Source: CAXXOK01 sp035353235 (GTDB lineage: Bacteria; Bacillota; Clostridia; Christensenellales; Aristaeellaceae). From it: a stretch of 20,759 bases of DNA. Location: the NCBI GenBank assembly GCA_035353235.1, contig DAOPZG010000036.1:1-20759 (forward strand), given 5' to 3'. The notes below the pieces were generated by a model. It was not told the DNA's origin and did no database searches. It saw only the letters and a list, made by a program, of their open reading frames with translations. The translations under genes and the position numbers were made by a program. Positions 1-6,540 of this stretch are shown piece by piece. Every line of letters begins with the position of its first letter. The first letter of the stretch is position 1.

Positions 1-552
1 CAACGCGCCGCCCAGCACATCCAGTTCCTTACCGATCAGGAAACCGGCCACAGCGGGATGCAGCAGGTGAGCGACACCCTCGGTGGAAGCGTGGGCGCGG
101 TGCGCGGTGCCAAACGCGTCGTTTACATACACTTCGGCCAGCGAAGCCAACTGCTTGGCGAATTCGGGATCGTTCTTCTCTTCTTCCGGATGGAAGCGGA
201 CATTCTCAATCAGCATCACGCCGCCGTCTTTTAACTCATCGGCCAGTTTGTGCGCGTCGGGACCGATAACGTCCTTGGCAAGCGGCACTTCCACACCCAG
301 CAGCTGGCTTAAACGTTCGGCTACAGGTTTGAGAGAATACTTCATGTCGAAGCCGCCCTTGGGCCGCCCGAGGTGGGAGCACAGAATGACGCGCGCGCCA
401 TGATCCATCAGATACTTAATGGTAGGCAGAGCGCCGCGAATGCGGTTTTCATCGGTAATGACCTTGTTTTCATCCAGCGGCACGTTAAAATCGCAACGCA
501 CAAGCACTTTTTTCCCTTTGACCTGGATGTCCTCAATGGTTTTCTTCGCCAT
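1..552 (-). CDS. pgk: Phosphoglycerate kinase, N-terminal part (runs off the left edge)
   Basis: Phosphoglycerate kinase makes ATP and 3-phosphoglycerate from 1,3-bisphosphoglycerate in the cytosolic payoff phase of glycolysis. The frame is open from the ATG at 550-552 to base 1, giving the first 184 residues of a protein usually near 395 residues. Substrate-binding motifs of the N-terminal domain are visible: RCDFNVPLD at 19-27, the ENRIRGALPTI segment at 35-45, SHLGRPKGG at 59-67, ENVRFHPEE at 116-124, and NDAFGTAHRAHAST at 144-157. The start is supported by an AAGGAG ribosome binding site 9 bases upstream. It lies 69 nt downstream of cggR on the same strand and is presumably co-transcribed under CggR control. 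The nucleotide-binding C-terminal domain lies outside the window. The family assignment is near certain. Confidence 0.97.
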   Translation of the reverse strand, partial: MAKKTIEDIQVKGKKVLVRCDFNVPLDENKVITDENRIRGALPTIKYLMDHGARVILCSHLGRPKGGFDMKYSLKPVAERLSQLLGVEVPLAKDVIGPDAHKLADELKDGGVMLIENVRFHPEEEKNDPEFAKQLASLAEVYVNDAFGTAHRAHASTEGVAHLLHPAVAGFLIGKELDVLGGAL

Positions 553-599
553 ACTGCACACTCCTTAGCGTATAGTCCTTTTTCACCCTATATTGCGAA

Positions 600-615
600 G
601 CCTTATGAATAAGGC
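600..615 (-). promoter_or_regulatory. Small inverted repeat in the cggR-pgk gap
   Basis: A perfect palindrome with 7-base arms GCCTTAT and ATAAGGC and a 2-base centre. As RNA it would fold as a 6-bp stem with a tetraloop, beginning 6 nt after the cggR stop codon. No U-tract follows, so it does not look like an intrinsic terminator. In Bacillus subtilis a stem-loop at the cggR-gapA junction lies near an RNase cleavage site that stabilises the glycolytic part of the message. A similar role here is inference only. Confidence 0.4.
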
Positions 616-621
616 CGGCAA

Positions 622-1644
622 TCATTTTCCAGCGAGCATCGCTCTCGCTGCGCCTTCATCTGTTACCAGCATCGCCTGTGGGCGGCTCTTCATTACAGCG
701 CGAATGGCTTCTGCCTTGCGCGCGCCCGCCGCCACGGCAATCATGGCACAGTTGGGTTTCAGCTTGCCCAGATCATGCGCCACCGTTGACGCACTGAATA
801 CCACGCTGCCTTCCCGGTCAAAATAGCAACCGTACGCCTCGGCAACCGCGCCCCTGCGCAGTACATCTGCAAGCATGTCCTGAGGCAGCTGGCGTTTGCG
901 GCCCATATCGTCCGCGCGGCCAATGCCATATAATACTACGTCGGCGCGTTGCAACAACTCCAGCGTTTCGGTGATCTCGCTCAGTTTGCGCATTTCCGCC
1001 ATGGCCAGTTCGTCCAGCTGATCGGGCAGATGCATCAATCTGTGATGTCCCCCCAACCTTTTCGCCATTTCAGAAGCGATGGTGTTAGCCTGCGTTTCCA
1101 GCGCTCGGCCAATCCCGCCACGTGCGGGCACCACCATCACGTTCATGGCCGCGCCGGGTATAAGCGCCTGCGCCACTTCGTGGATCGTCTGGCCTCCGGT
1201 TACCGCCAGCGTCGCGCCGCTTTGAAGAAAAGCCCGCAGCCTGCCTGCCGCGATGCGCCCCACTTCGCTGAGCACATGAGGGTCTTCGTCATAATCCCCT
1301 GCCGCCACATATACTTTGGGCACGTCCAGCAATTTGGACAGCGCGGTTTCCAGCTTGGTCAGGCCTCGCAGATCGCGGCTGAACCGTCTTGCAGCCGGCA
1401 GAATCGCATCGGCTTCCGGCGTAAGCGTCATGCCAGCCGCGTCCAGCTCCACCAACCCCTGCTCCCTCAAGAGGGTTGCCACGGTGCGCACTTCGCGCTC
1501 CGGCAGGTTCAGGCGGCTGGCCAGCAGACGCCTTCCCACAGGCTGCAGGGCGCCAATCCGCTCCAGAACCAGCGCGCGTCGTTCGATTTGCTCCGCAAGA
1601 TCCGGCGCGATTCTCTGCATCAGTGAAAAGTATTCGTCCTGCAT
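622..1644 (-). CDS. cggR: Central glycolytic genes regulator CggR (SorC/DeoR-type repressor)
   Basis: A 340-residue repressor that in Bacillus senses fructose-1,6-bisphosphate and controls the lower-glycolysis operon. The N-terminal region (about 1-75) has a helix-turn-helix with the CggR-typical ERIGALQPVGRR and LNLPEREVR segments. The C-terminal sugar-binding domain (about 90-340) carries VTGGQTIHE at 148-156, VPARGGIGR at 172-180 followed by QANTIASEMA, and the YGIGRAD segment at 239-245. The frame extends upstream to 1695, but I chose the ATG at 1642-1644 because an AAGGAG site precedes it, and because the longer version would run through the predicted operator. It has its own promoter and operator (1661-1734), so autoregulation is likely. 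Its downstream neighbour is pgk; gapA does not lie between them. The length matches the family (about 340). Confidence 0.9.
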   Translation of the reverse strand: MQDEYFSLMQRIAPDLAEQIERRALVLERIGALQPVGRRLLASRLNLPEREVRTVATLLREQGLVELDAAGMTLTPEADAILPAARRFSRDLRGLTKLETALSKLLDVPKVYVAAGDYDEDPHVLSEVGRIAAGRLRAFLQSGATLAVTGGQTIHEVAQALIPGAAMNVMVVPARGGIGRALETQANTIASEMAKRLGGHHRLMHLPDQLDELAMAEMRKLSEITETLELLQRADVVLYGIGRADDMGRKRQLPQDMLADVLRRGAVAEAYGCYFDREGSVVFSASTVAHDLGKLKPNCAMIAVAAGARKAEAIRAVMKSRPQAMLVTDEGAARAMLAGK

Positions 1645-1660
1645 CGCACTCTCCTTGGTT

Positions 1661-1696
1661 CGGGACAAAATTTGACCCGCGTGGACGAATATCATC
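1661..1696 (-). promoter_or_regulatory. Predicted CggR operator
   Basis: On the plus strand this reads CGGGAC, 6 bases, TGAC, 4 bases, GTGGAC, 6 bases, CATC. From memory, the Bacillus subtilis CggR operator is two CGGGAC-N6-TGTC units separated by 4 bases. The spacing here is identical and 15 of 20 specified positions match, with the first unit nearly perfect. The first 19 bases also form a near-perfect palindrome (CGGG, CAAA, TTTG and CCCG arms). It lies between the predicted transcription start (about 1699) and the cggR ribosome binding site, which suits roadblock repression. The stronger unit is on the side nearer the gene, and orientation relative to the Bacillus site was not verified. 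Confidence 0.65.
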
Positions 1697-1705
1697 CCAC
1701 CGAAA

Positions 1706-1734
1706 ATTATACCTCATTTGGAATCGGTCCGCAA
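1706..1734 (-). promoter_or_regulatory. Sigma-A promoter of cggR(-pgk)
   Basis: The -10 is a perfect TATAAT (1706-1711) and the -35 is TTGCGG (1729-1734), with a 17-base spacer. The predicted start point near 1699 is about 55 nt upstream of the cggR ATG, and the operator-like repeat begins directly downstream of it. The -35 is weak (TTG only), while the -10 is strong. Confidence 0.7.
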
Positions 1735-1904
1735 TCCCCTTTTTGATAATTTCTTCACAATATCTTTACTTTAATCTAATATACGCTTCTTTAGTGCTGT
1801 CCATTCCCTGTACTTTACGGTATGAAAACCCGTTTCCAGACAGCCCAATCCGTATGCGCGGGATCACAACTGACCGAAAACGGGTCGCATTAAAGGCGGA
1901 TATT

Positions 1905-3050
1905 TTATAATTCTACGATTTCCTCACCGGCCATTGCCTGCTCGATCAGTGCGTCGGTATCCAGCAGCGCTTCGCCTTCCAGAATGATCTCCATTTTCGG
2001 CTTTGTCGCCGGATGGCGGGGCGTGAATACGGTGCAGCAATCCTCGTACGGAAGCGAAGAGGTTTCAAAGGTGCCGATTGCAATGGCCCGGTCGATTATC
2101 TCCTGTTTATCAAATCCGATCAGGGGCCGGAACACCGGCAGCTCCGCCACGGCGTTGGTACATTGCAACGCATGCATGGTCTGGCTGGCCACCTGCCCGA
2201 TGCTTTCCCCCGTTACCAGCGCCTGAGCGCGTTCGGCGTAGGCCACTTTATTCGCCAGACGCATCATATACCGTCGCATGATGATTGTTGTGTAGTCCGG
2301 ATGGCATTTTTCATGAATCTGCATCTGGATATCCGTAAATGGCACCAGATGCACACGCAACCCACACATGCTTTCGCTCAGCAGGCTACCCAGTTTCAGC
2401 ACTTTATCCTTTGCGCGCTCGCTGGTGTAGGGCGGCGACTGGAAATGCACCGCGCTCATGCTGACTCCCCGTTTGGCTACCATCCAGCCCGCTACGGGGC
2501 TGTCGATCCCGCCGGAGAGCAAAAAGGTAGCGCGTCCGTTGGTGCCTACCGGCATCCCGCCCACTGCCATAATCGGCTGCGTATACAGATAAGCCTGATC
2601 GCGGATTTCCACGCTCAGCAGGGTTTCCGGGTGATGGACATCCACTTTGCGCTCTGGCAGCTTTTCCAGCAGGTAATGGCCGAGTTCCGCGTTGATAGTC
2701 GGCGAATCCATCGGGAAACGCTTGTCGCTGCGGCGCGCTTCCACCTTAAAAGTACCCTGCGTATGGCGCATCAGTTCGACCGCCGCGTCTTCCACTGCCT
2801 GAAAGTCATCCTTGGGCAATTCAACAGCACGGCAGACACTATGCACGCCGAATACCTTCGTAAGGCGGCGAATGGCTTCCTCCACGTCGGTCGCGTCGCT
2901 GACGTAAATCCGGCTGTCCTTCAGCCATACATGACCGTTCACAGCCTTCATGGCGTCCTTTACGCGCTCCACCAGCATCCGCAGGAAATAGGGACGGTTC
3001 AGCCCCTTCAGATAAATCTCGGAAAAGCGCACCTGCAGCACATCACGCAA
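1905..3050 (-). CDS. thiI: tRNA 4-thiouridine synthase / sulfurtransferase ThiI, short form without rhodanese domain
   Basis: ThiI adenylates U8 of tRNA and inserts sulfur to give 4-thiouridine; in some bacteria it also takes part in thiazole synthesis for thiamine. Visible parts are the N-terminal ferredoxin-like region with EIYLKGLNR at 11-19, a THUMP domain (about 60-165), and the PP-loop ATPase motif SGGIDSP at 179-185. Near the end come a conserved YEDCCTVF segment and then TKP. At 381 residues it lacks the C-terminal rhodanese domain of the roughly 480-residue enterobacterial form. In Bacillus the sulfur then comes from a dedicated cysteine desulfurase, and one lies 21 nt upstream here. 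The start is a TTG (3048-3050) with AAGGAG 10 bases upstream; residues from there match the usual ThiI start, and a GTG three codons in is the alternative. It is the last gene of the long operon. Confidence 0.94.
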   Translation of the reverse strand: MRDVLQVRFSEIYLKGLNRPYFLRMLVERVKDAMKAVNGHVWLKDSRIYVSDATDVEEAIRRLTKVFGVHSVCRAVELPKDDFQAVEDAAVELMRHTQGTFKVEARRSDKRFPMDSPTINAELGHYLLEKLPERKVDVHHPETLLSVEIRDQAYLYTQPIMAVGGMPVGTNGRATFLLSGGIDSPVAGWMVAKRGVSMSAVHFQSPPYTSERAKDKVLKLGSLLSESMCGLRVHLVPFTDIQMQIHEKCHPDYTTIIMRRYMMRLANKVAYAERAQALVTGESIGQVASQTMHALQCTNAVAELPVFRPLIGFDKQEIIDRAIAIGTFETSSLPYEDCCTVFTPRHPATKPKMEIILEGEALLDTDALIEQAMAGEEIVEL

Positions 3051-3071
3051 AGCACTCGTACTCCTTCATTT

Positions 3072-4232
3072 CTACCGGCGCGTAAAGCGCGCCAGCAGGC
3101 GATATTGCTCGATCATTTTCTGAACGGCGTAGCGGATTTCTTCCGGCGTATTCTGGACGGAGAAGCTCAGGCGTACCGCACTGTCGATAGCAGCCGGAGG
3201 AATGCGCATCGCCATAAGCGTTTCACTGCGGCGCCGCTTGTGGCTGGAGCAGGCTGAACCCGTGCCGACCAGAACCCCCTCGGCTTCCAGCGCGTGAACC
3301 ATCGTCTCGGCGCGAACCGGCGGAAACGCCGCGTACAGGATATGCGGCGCGCTGTCCGCTTCTTCCGGATCGGGGCCCAGCACGCGAAAATCCGGGATCG
3401 CTTCTGACAGCGTATCCGCCGTATACCGTTTTAAAGCCGACAGTTGTTCCGCCGTCTTTTCAACAGGTGGATATGCCCGAACCGCCGCCGCGAAACCAAG
3501 CACCCCGGGAGTGTTCTCGGTACCGGAGCGTAAATCGTTCTGCTGTCCGCCGCCGTAAAGCTGAGGATAAAGCCGGTGTCCCCTGCGAATCACCAGCGCG
3601 CCGACCCCTTTGGGCCCGTGGATTTTATGGGCGCTGACCGCGTAGGATTGCACCCCGAGGTCCCGCATGGAGAATGGCACCCGCAGATACCCCTGCACCC
3701 CGTCCACATGGATGGCCGCATTCGGCGCCAGTCGGTCGCGCAGGGCAACCACCCGGGAAAGCGGCATGATGATCCCGGTTTCGTTGCATACCTGCATCAC
3801 ACAAATGAGGCGCGTATCCGATGTGATCTGTTTTTCCAGCGCGGCTAAATCCAGCGATCCACGCGAATCCAGCGGGATTTCTTCCGCGGTATGCCCGTAA
3901 CGGGCCGCCGCTTCCCGGCAGGCGTTCTTGACCGCCGGATGCTCGGCCGCGCTGTACAGCACTTTGCCCTGATCACGAATACCGCGTAAATACCCCAGAA
4001 TCGCCAGATTATCGCTTTCTGTTCCGCCGGAAGTAAAAACAACGTCCGCATCCCCGGCCTGCACGCTGTTTGCAATGGTTTCCCGTGCCTTTGCAAGCGC
4101 GCGCTCTGCTTCCACGGCCTTGCCGTACAGCGCGGAAGGATTATAGTAACCGTTGCGCATCGAGGTGGCCATCGCTTCTATAGCCTGCTCACAGGGCCGG
4201 GTGGTCGCGCTGTTATCCAGATATACTTCCAT
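3072..4232 (-). CDS. Cysteine desulfurase (NifS/IscS family), probable sulfur donor to ThiI
   Basis: A PLP-dependent enzyme that removes sulfur from L-cysteine as a persulfide. The 386-residue protein opens with VYLDNSATT, as the family does. It has FTSGGTESDNLA at 66-77, H98 in AAEHPAVKN, HVDGVQ at 175-180, and the PLP lysine K203 in SAHKIHGPKG. The persulfide cysteine C328 sits in GTGSACSSHK. The gene order desulfurase-thiI, with a ThiI lacking rhodanese, resembles the Bacillus nifZ-thiI pair, so tRNA thiolation is the best-supported role. No iscU or nifU scaffold is nearby, which argues against a dedicated Fe-S operon. I chose the ATG at 4230-4232, with GAGG just upstream and 7 nt after the previous stop. 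A GTG five codons earlier (4245-4247) would overlap the upstream gene by 8 nt and is the alternative. Confidence 0.93.
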   Translation of the reverse strand: MEVYLDNSATTRPCEQAIEAMATSMRNGYYNPSALYGKAVEAERALAKARETIANSVQAGDADVVFTSGGTESDNLAILGYLRGIRDQGKVLYSAAEHPAVKNACREAAARYGHTAEEIPLDSRGSLDLAALEKQITSDTRLICVMQVCNETGIIMPLSRVVALRDRLAPNAAIHVDGVQGYLRVPFSMRDLGVQSYAVSAHKIHGPKGVGALVIRRGHRLYPQLYGGGQQNDLRSGTENTPGVLGFAAAVRAYPPVEKTAEQLSALKRYTADTLSEAIPDFRVLGPDPEEADSAPHILYAAFPPVRAETMVHALEAEGVLVGTGSACSSHKRRRSETLMAMRIPPAAIDSAVRLSFSVQNTPEEIRYAVQKMIEQYRLLARFTRR

Positions 4233-4239
4233 TTCCGCC

Positions 4240-4770
4240 TCAGGCACGGAACACGCCGTGCGGTAAATAGGTTTTTACCAGCTGCACCATGTCGTCCGAA
4301 GGCTCCATCACGATCATCGTGCGTTTGCCGTCTTTCTGGTAATAGAAATAATACAGGTTCGCACCCCGGTTAAGGAACCAGTTCTTGCGCGACATGCCGG
4401 GCATGTTGATCAGTTTGCGGAACCCTTCGCTGTCCACCGGGCCGAAAGCTTCCACATTCTTCACGCGCATGGTGCCCAGACTTTTCCGTTTCTGGTTGTT
4501 AAACACCTGTGCAAAATCCAGATCACCGTTTGTAAACGTATACTCATACTCGGTGCGCAGCCGGTCTTTGTACAAAAACAGAAGCGCCGCCGCACCGCAG
4601 AAAACAACGGTCACTATCAGCACGGGAATCGAGAAGCCCGAAAACAGGCTGGAGAGCATCCAGAACCCGATCAGCGCGAACAGCACCATGGTGATATTGG
4701 CAAGGTAAAACAGCATCTCCTGCGCGGCACGGTTTCGCCGTACGACAACCTCTTCCAGAAAGTGATCCAT
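4240..4770 (-). CDS. Possible internally initiated DUF6106-like membrane protein
   Basis: Inside the preceding gene and in the same frame, the ATG at 4768-4770 is preceded by GGAGGG with a 7-base spacer, as good a ribosome binding site as any in the window. Translation from it gives 176 residues containing only the second domain: two hydrophobic helices (about residues 18-60), then a soluble part with YEYTFTNGDLDF and LYYFYYQKDGKR. In relatives I recall this family as a stand-alone protein starting with a similar short polar N-terminus. So the site may be the genuine start of a separate product, made alongside or instead of the fusion. This is nested with the longer gene and rests on the ribosome binding site alone. 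Confidence 0.45.
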   Translation of the reverse strand: MDHFLEEVVVRRNRAAQEMLFYLANITMVLFALIGFWMLSSLFSGFSIPVLIVTVVFCGAAALLFLYKDRLRTEYEYTFTNGDLDFAQVFNNQKRKSLGTMRVKNVEAFGPVDSEGFRKLINMPGMSRKNWFLNRGANLYYFYYQKDGKRTMIVMEPSDDMVQLVKTYLPHGVFRA

Positions 4771-5292
4771 TGTTATGCCCTCCGTATCATAAGAGTCTCC
4801 AGAATTACCCGTTCCGCTTCCTTGATTGCGGATTAGCTCAGTAATCCAAAGGTAGATCAGCGACGTCGTAAGCCCGATCACAAATCCGCCCAGCACTTCA
4901 AACGGCGTATGCCCGACCAGTTCCTTCAGCTCTTCGTCGGAGATCCGTTTTCCGTTGATCAGCACATCCTTTAAAATCTGGTTAATCACCGTCGCCTGTG
5001 TCCCCGTCTCCCTGCGCACGCCCGTGGCGTCGTACATTACAATGGTCGCAAGCACCACGCAAACAGCGAACGCGACTGAATCGAAGCCCTGCAGCGCGCC
5101 CACCATCACCGCAAGCGAAACAACCATAGCCGTATGGGAACTCGGCATTCCACCTGATCCGATAAAGCGCCGCCAGTCCCAAACATGCTCCACCCGGTAG
5201 TACAATGGCACTTTCAGGGACTGCGCAACAAACCATGCGATCAGCGCACAGATCAACGCGTGGTTCACCAGAATACCGTTTAAAGATTGCAA
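4240..5292 (-). CDS. Divergent PAP2-family (DUF212) membrane protein fused to a DUF6106-like membrane domain
   Basis: A 350-residue membrane protein in two parts. Residues 1 to about 150 match the divergent PAP2 family (DUF212): SGGMPSSHTAMV at 46-57 resembles the PSGH phosphatase motif, followed by GVRRETGTQA near 91-100 and about four hydrophobic segments. A polar Gly/Ser linker (about 152-174) leads to a second domain (175-350) with two membrane helices and an EYEYTFTNGDLD segment, like a small Clostridia family I recall as DUF6106. The reaction of either part is unknown. DUF212 genes commonly lie beside isoprenoid genes, as here after ispA (25 nt gap), so a lipid-phosphate role is plausible. 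The start is a TTG (5290-5292) with AAGGAGG 7 bases upstream; the longer frame to 5328 overlaps ispA. A strong internal start exists at 4770. Confidence 0.82.
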   Translation of the reverse strand: MQSLNGILVNHALICALIAWFVAQSLKVPLYYRVEHVWDWRRFIGSGGMPSSHTAMVVSLAVMVGALQGFDSVAFAVCVVLATIVMYDATGVRRETGTQATVINQILKDVLINGKRISDEELKELVGHTPFEVLGGFVIGLTTSLIYLWITELIRNQGSGTGNSGDSYDTEGITMDHFLEEVVVRRNRAAQEMLFYLANITMVLFALIGFWMLSSLFSGFSIPVLIVTVVFCGAAALLFLYKDRLRTEYEYTFTNGDLDFAQVFNNQKRKSLGTMRVKNVEAFGPVDSEGFRKLINMPGMSRKNWFLNRGANLYYFYYQKDGKRTMIVMEPSDDMVQLVKTYLPHGVFRA

Positions 5293-5317
5293 TGGGGTTC
5301 CTCCTTCACGGGGGTCG

Positions 5318-6244
5318 TTACCGCACACGCGTCAGTGTCTGTTGTGCCAGATTCCGCAAAAAATCCGCATTTTCCCCAAAGCCTGTCAATGCGTCAACCG
5401 CCTGTTGTACTGCTCTGCCAGCGTCCGCCCGGGAACGTTCCAGCCCGTATACGGCAGGCCAGGTCATCTTGCCCCGTTGTGCGTCCATACCGGTCTGTTT
5501 GCCCAGCATCGCAGTGTCGCCCTGTACATCCAGCAGATCGTCCACAATCTGGAACGCAATCCCGAGGTTCTGTCCATAAACCTCGCCCGCCTCGCACTGC
5601 GCCCTGTCCGCGCCGCCCAGCAGCAGACCGGCAACTACGGCGGCGGTAATGAGATCAGCGGTTTTATGCCGATGGATATAGGCGACTGTTTCCGGCAAGG
5701 GAGGCGTACCCTCCAGCGCAACATCCAGCGTCTGTCCGGCAATCATGCCGCGAACCCCTGCGCGGCGGGCGATTTCCTCCATCGCTGCGATTGCCGTATG
5801 CGCCGGCTTCCAGCACAGGGCCGCGTTCAGCATCGTTTCAAACGCCATCGAATATAGGCCGTCTCCCGCCAGAATTGCCATGTTCTCGCCAAACACCCTG
5901 TGATTGGTTGGCATGCCGCGCCGAAGATCGTCATCATCCAATGCCGGCAGATCATCGTGGATCAGGGAATAGGCGTGCACCATCTCCAGGGCGATGGCAA
6001 AGGGCATGGCGGCGTACCAGTCGGGCTTGATCAGCCGATAGCTGGCCAGCAGCAGTGTGGGGCGCAGGCGTTTCCCCGGCAGAGTAAGGCTGTAACGCAT
6101 CGCGCTTCTCAGCGGCTCCGGCACTTCGCTGTCCGTATCTGGTTTGGTTGCTTTCGCCTGCATGCCCTGTGCCCCGGTCAGCAATGGCAACGTCAACAGC
6201 GCTTCGTTCACAGCGGCAACATATTCGGTCAGCGTTGGTTCCAT
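5318..6244 (-). CDS. ispA: Farnesyl diphosphate synthase (polyprenyl synthetase family)
   Basis: A cytosolic prenyltransferase that condenses DMAPP or GPP with IPP to give farnesyl diphosphate, the precursor for undecaprenyl phosphate and quinones. The protein has 308 residues. The first aspartate-rich motif is HDDLPALDDDDLRRG at 96-110, with the two-residue spacing of bacterial FPP synthases, preceded by HAYSLI as in E. coli IspA. The second is DDLLD at 235-239. GKRLRP at 57-62 and K194/T195 complete the active site. The small residues before the first motif fit a short-chain (C15) product, though C20 cannot be excluded. It lies 26 nt after xseB with an AAGGAAG-type site, an xseB-ispA order common in Firmicutes and proteobacteria. 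The usual next gene, dxs, is absent and replaced by the DUF212 gene. Confidence 0.94.
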   Translation of the reverse strand: MEPTLTEYVAAVNEALLTLPLLTGAQGMQAKATKPDTDSEVPEPLRSAMRYSLTLPGKRLRPTLLLASYRLIKPDWYAAMPFAIALEMVHAYSLIHDDLPALDDDDLRRGMPTNHRVFGENMAILAGDGLYSMAFETMLNAALCWKPAHTAIAAMEEIARRAGVRGMIAGQTLDVALEGTPPLPETVAYIHRHKTADLITAAVVAGLLLGGADRAQCEAGEVYGQNLGIAFQIVDDLLDVQGDTAMLGKQTGMDAQRGKMTWPAVYGLERSRADAGRAVQQAVDALTGFGENADFLRNLAQQTLTRVR

Positions 6245-6270
6245 AGGTTCTTCCTTCCCGGCGCAGAGGC

Positions 6271-6540
6271 TTATTGATCCTCGTCCTCATCAGCCTGCAT
6301 TGCAATCTGACTTGGTCTCACATCAATCGTTCCGCTGCGATCCGCCTTCACCTCGTTCAGGCGCGCTTTGGCACGGTTGAGCTGATCCTGAAGTGCTCGG
6401 GTCAGTCTGGCGCCTTCTTCGCAGGCGTTCATCAGCTCGTTCAGCGGAAGCTCCCCCTGTTCCAGCTGATCCGCAAGCGCTTCGAGTTTTGCCAGATCCG
6501 CTTCAAATGTCGGTTCGGCGCTTTTCTTCTTCGCTGTCAT
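6271..6540 (-). CDS. xseB: Exodeoxyribonuclease VII small subunit
   Basis: The small subunit of exonuclease VII, several copies of which bind one XseA to make the enzyme that cuts single-stranded DNA into oligonucleotides. The 89-residue protein has the typical helical hairpin: FEADLAKLEALADQLEQG at 12-29, then LNELMNACEEGARLTR at 33-48 and a third helix, ending in an acidic tail (DEDEDQ). Its ATG overlaps the xseA stop codon as ATGA, so the two subunits are probably translationally coupled. The length is normal for the family. Confidence 0.95.
   Translation of the reverse strand: MTAKKKSAEPTFEADLAKLEALADQLEQGELPLNELMNACEEGARLTRALQDQLNRAKARLNEVKADRSGTIDVRPSQIAMQADEDEDQ

Noticed and set aside
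1828..1885. Inverted repeat ACCCGTTT / AAACGGGT downstream of thiI as an operon terminator
   Set aside because: The arms are only 8 bp and separated by 42 nt, with just a TTTTC after the second arm; too weak to call, and no better terminator is visible in the 1740-1904 gap.
2013..3257. A 414-residue plus-strand open frame opposite thiI
   Set aside because: It is the complement of thiI and the start of its neighbour, is rich in His, Gln and Arg as antisense frames of GC-rich genes are, has no recognisable motif, and thiI itself is unmistakable.
5293..5328. ATG at 5328 as the start of the DUF212 gene
   Set aside because: It overlaps the ispA stop, adds a non-family stretch, and the TTG at 5292 has AAGGAGG at good spacing.
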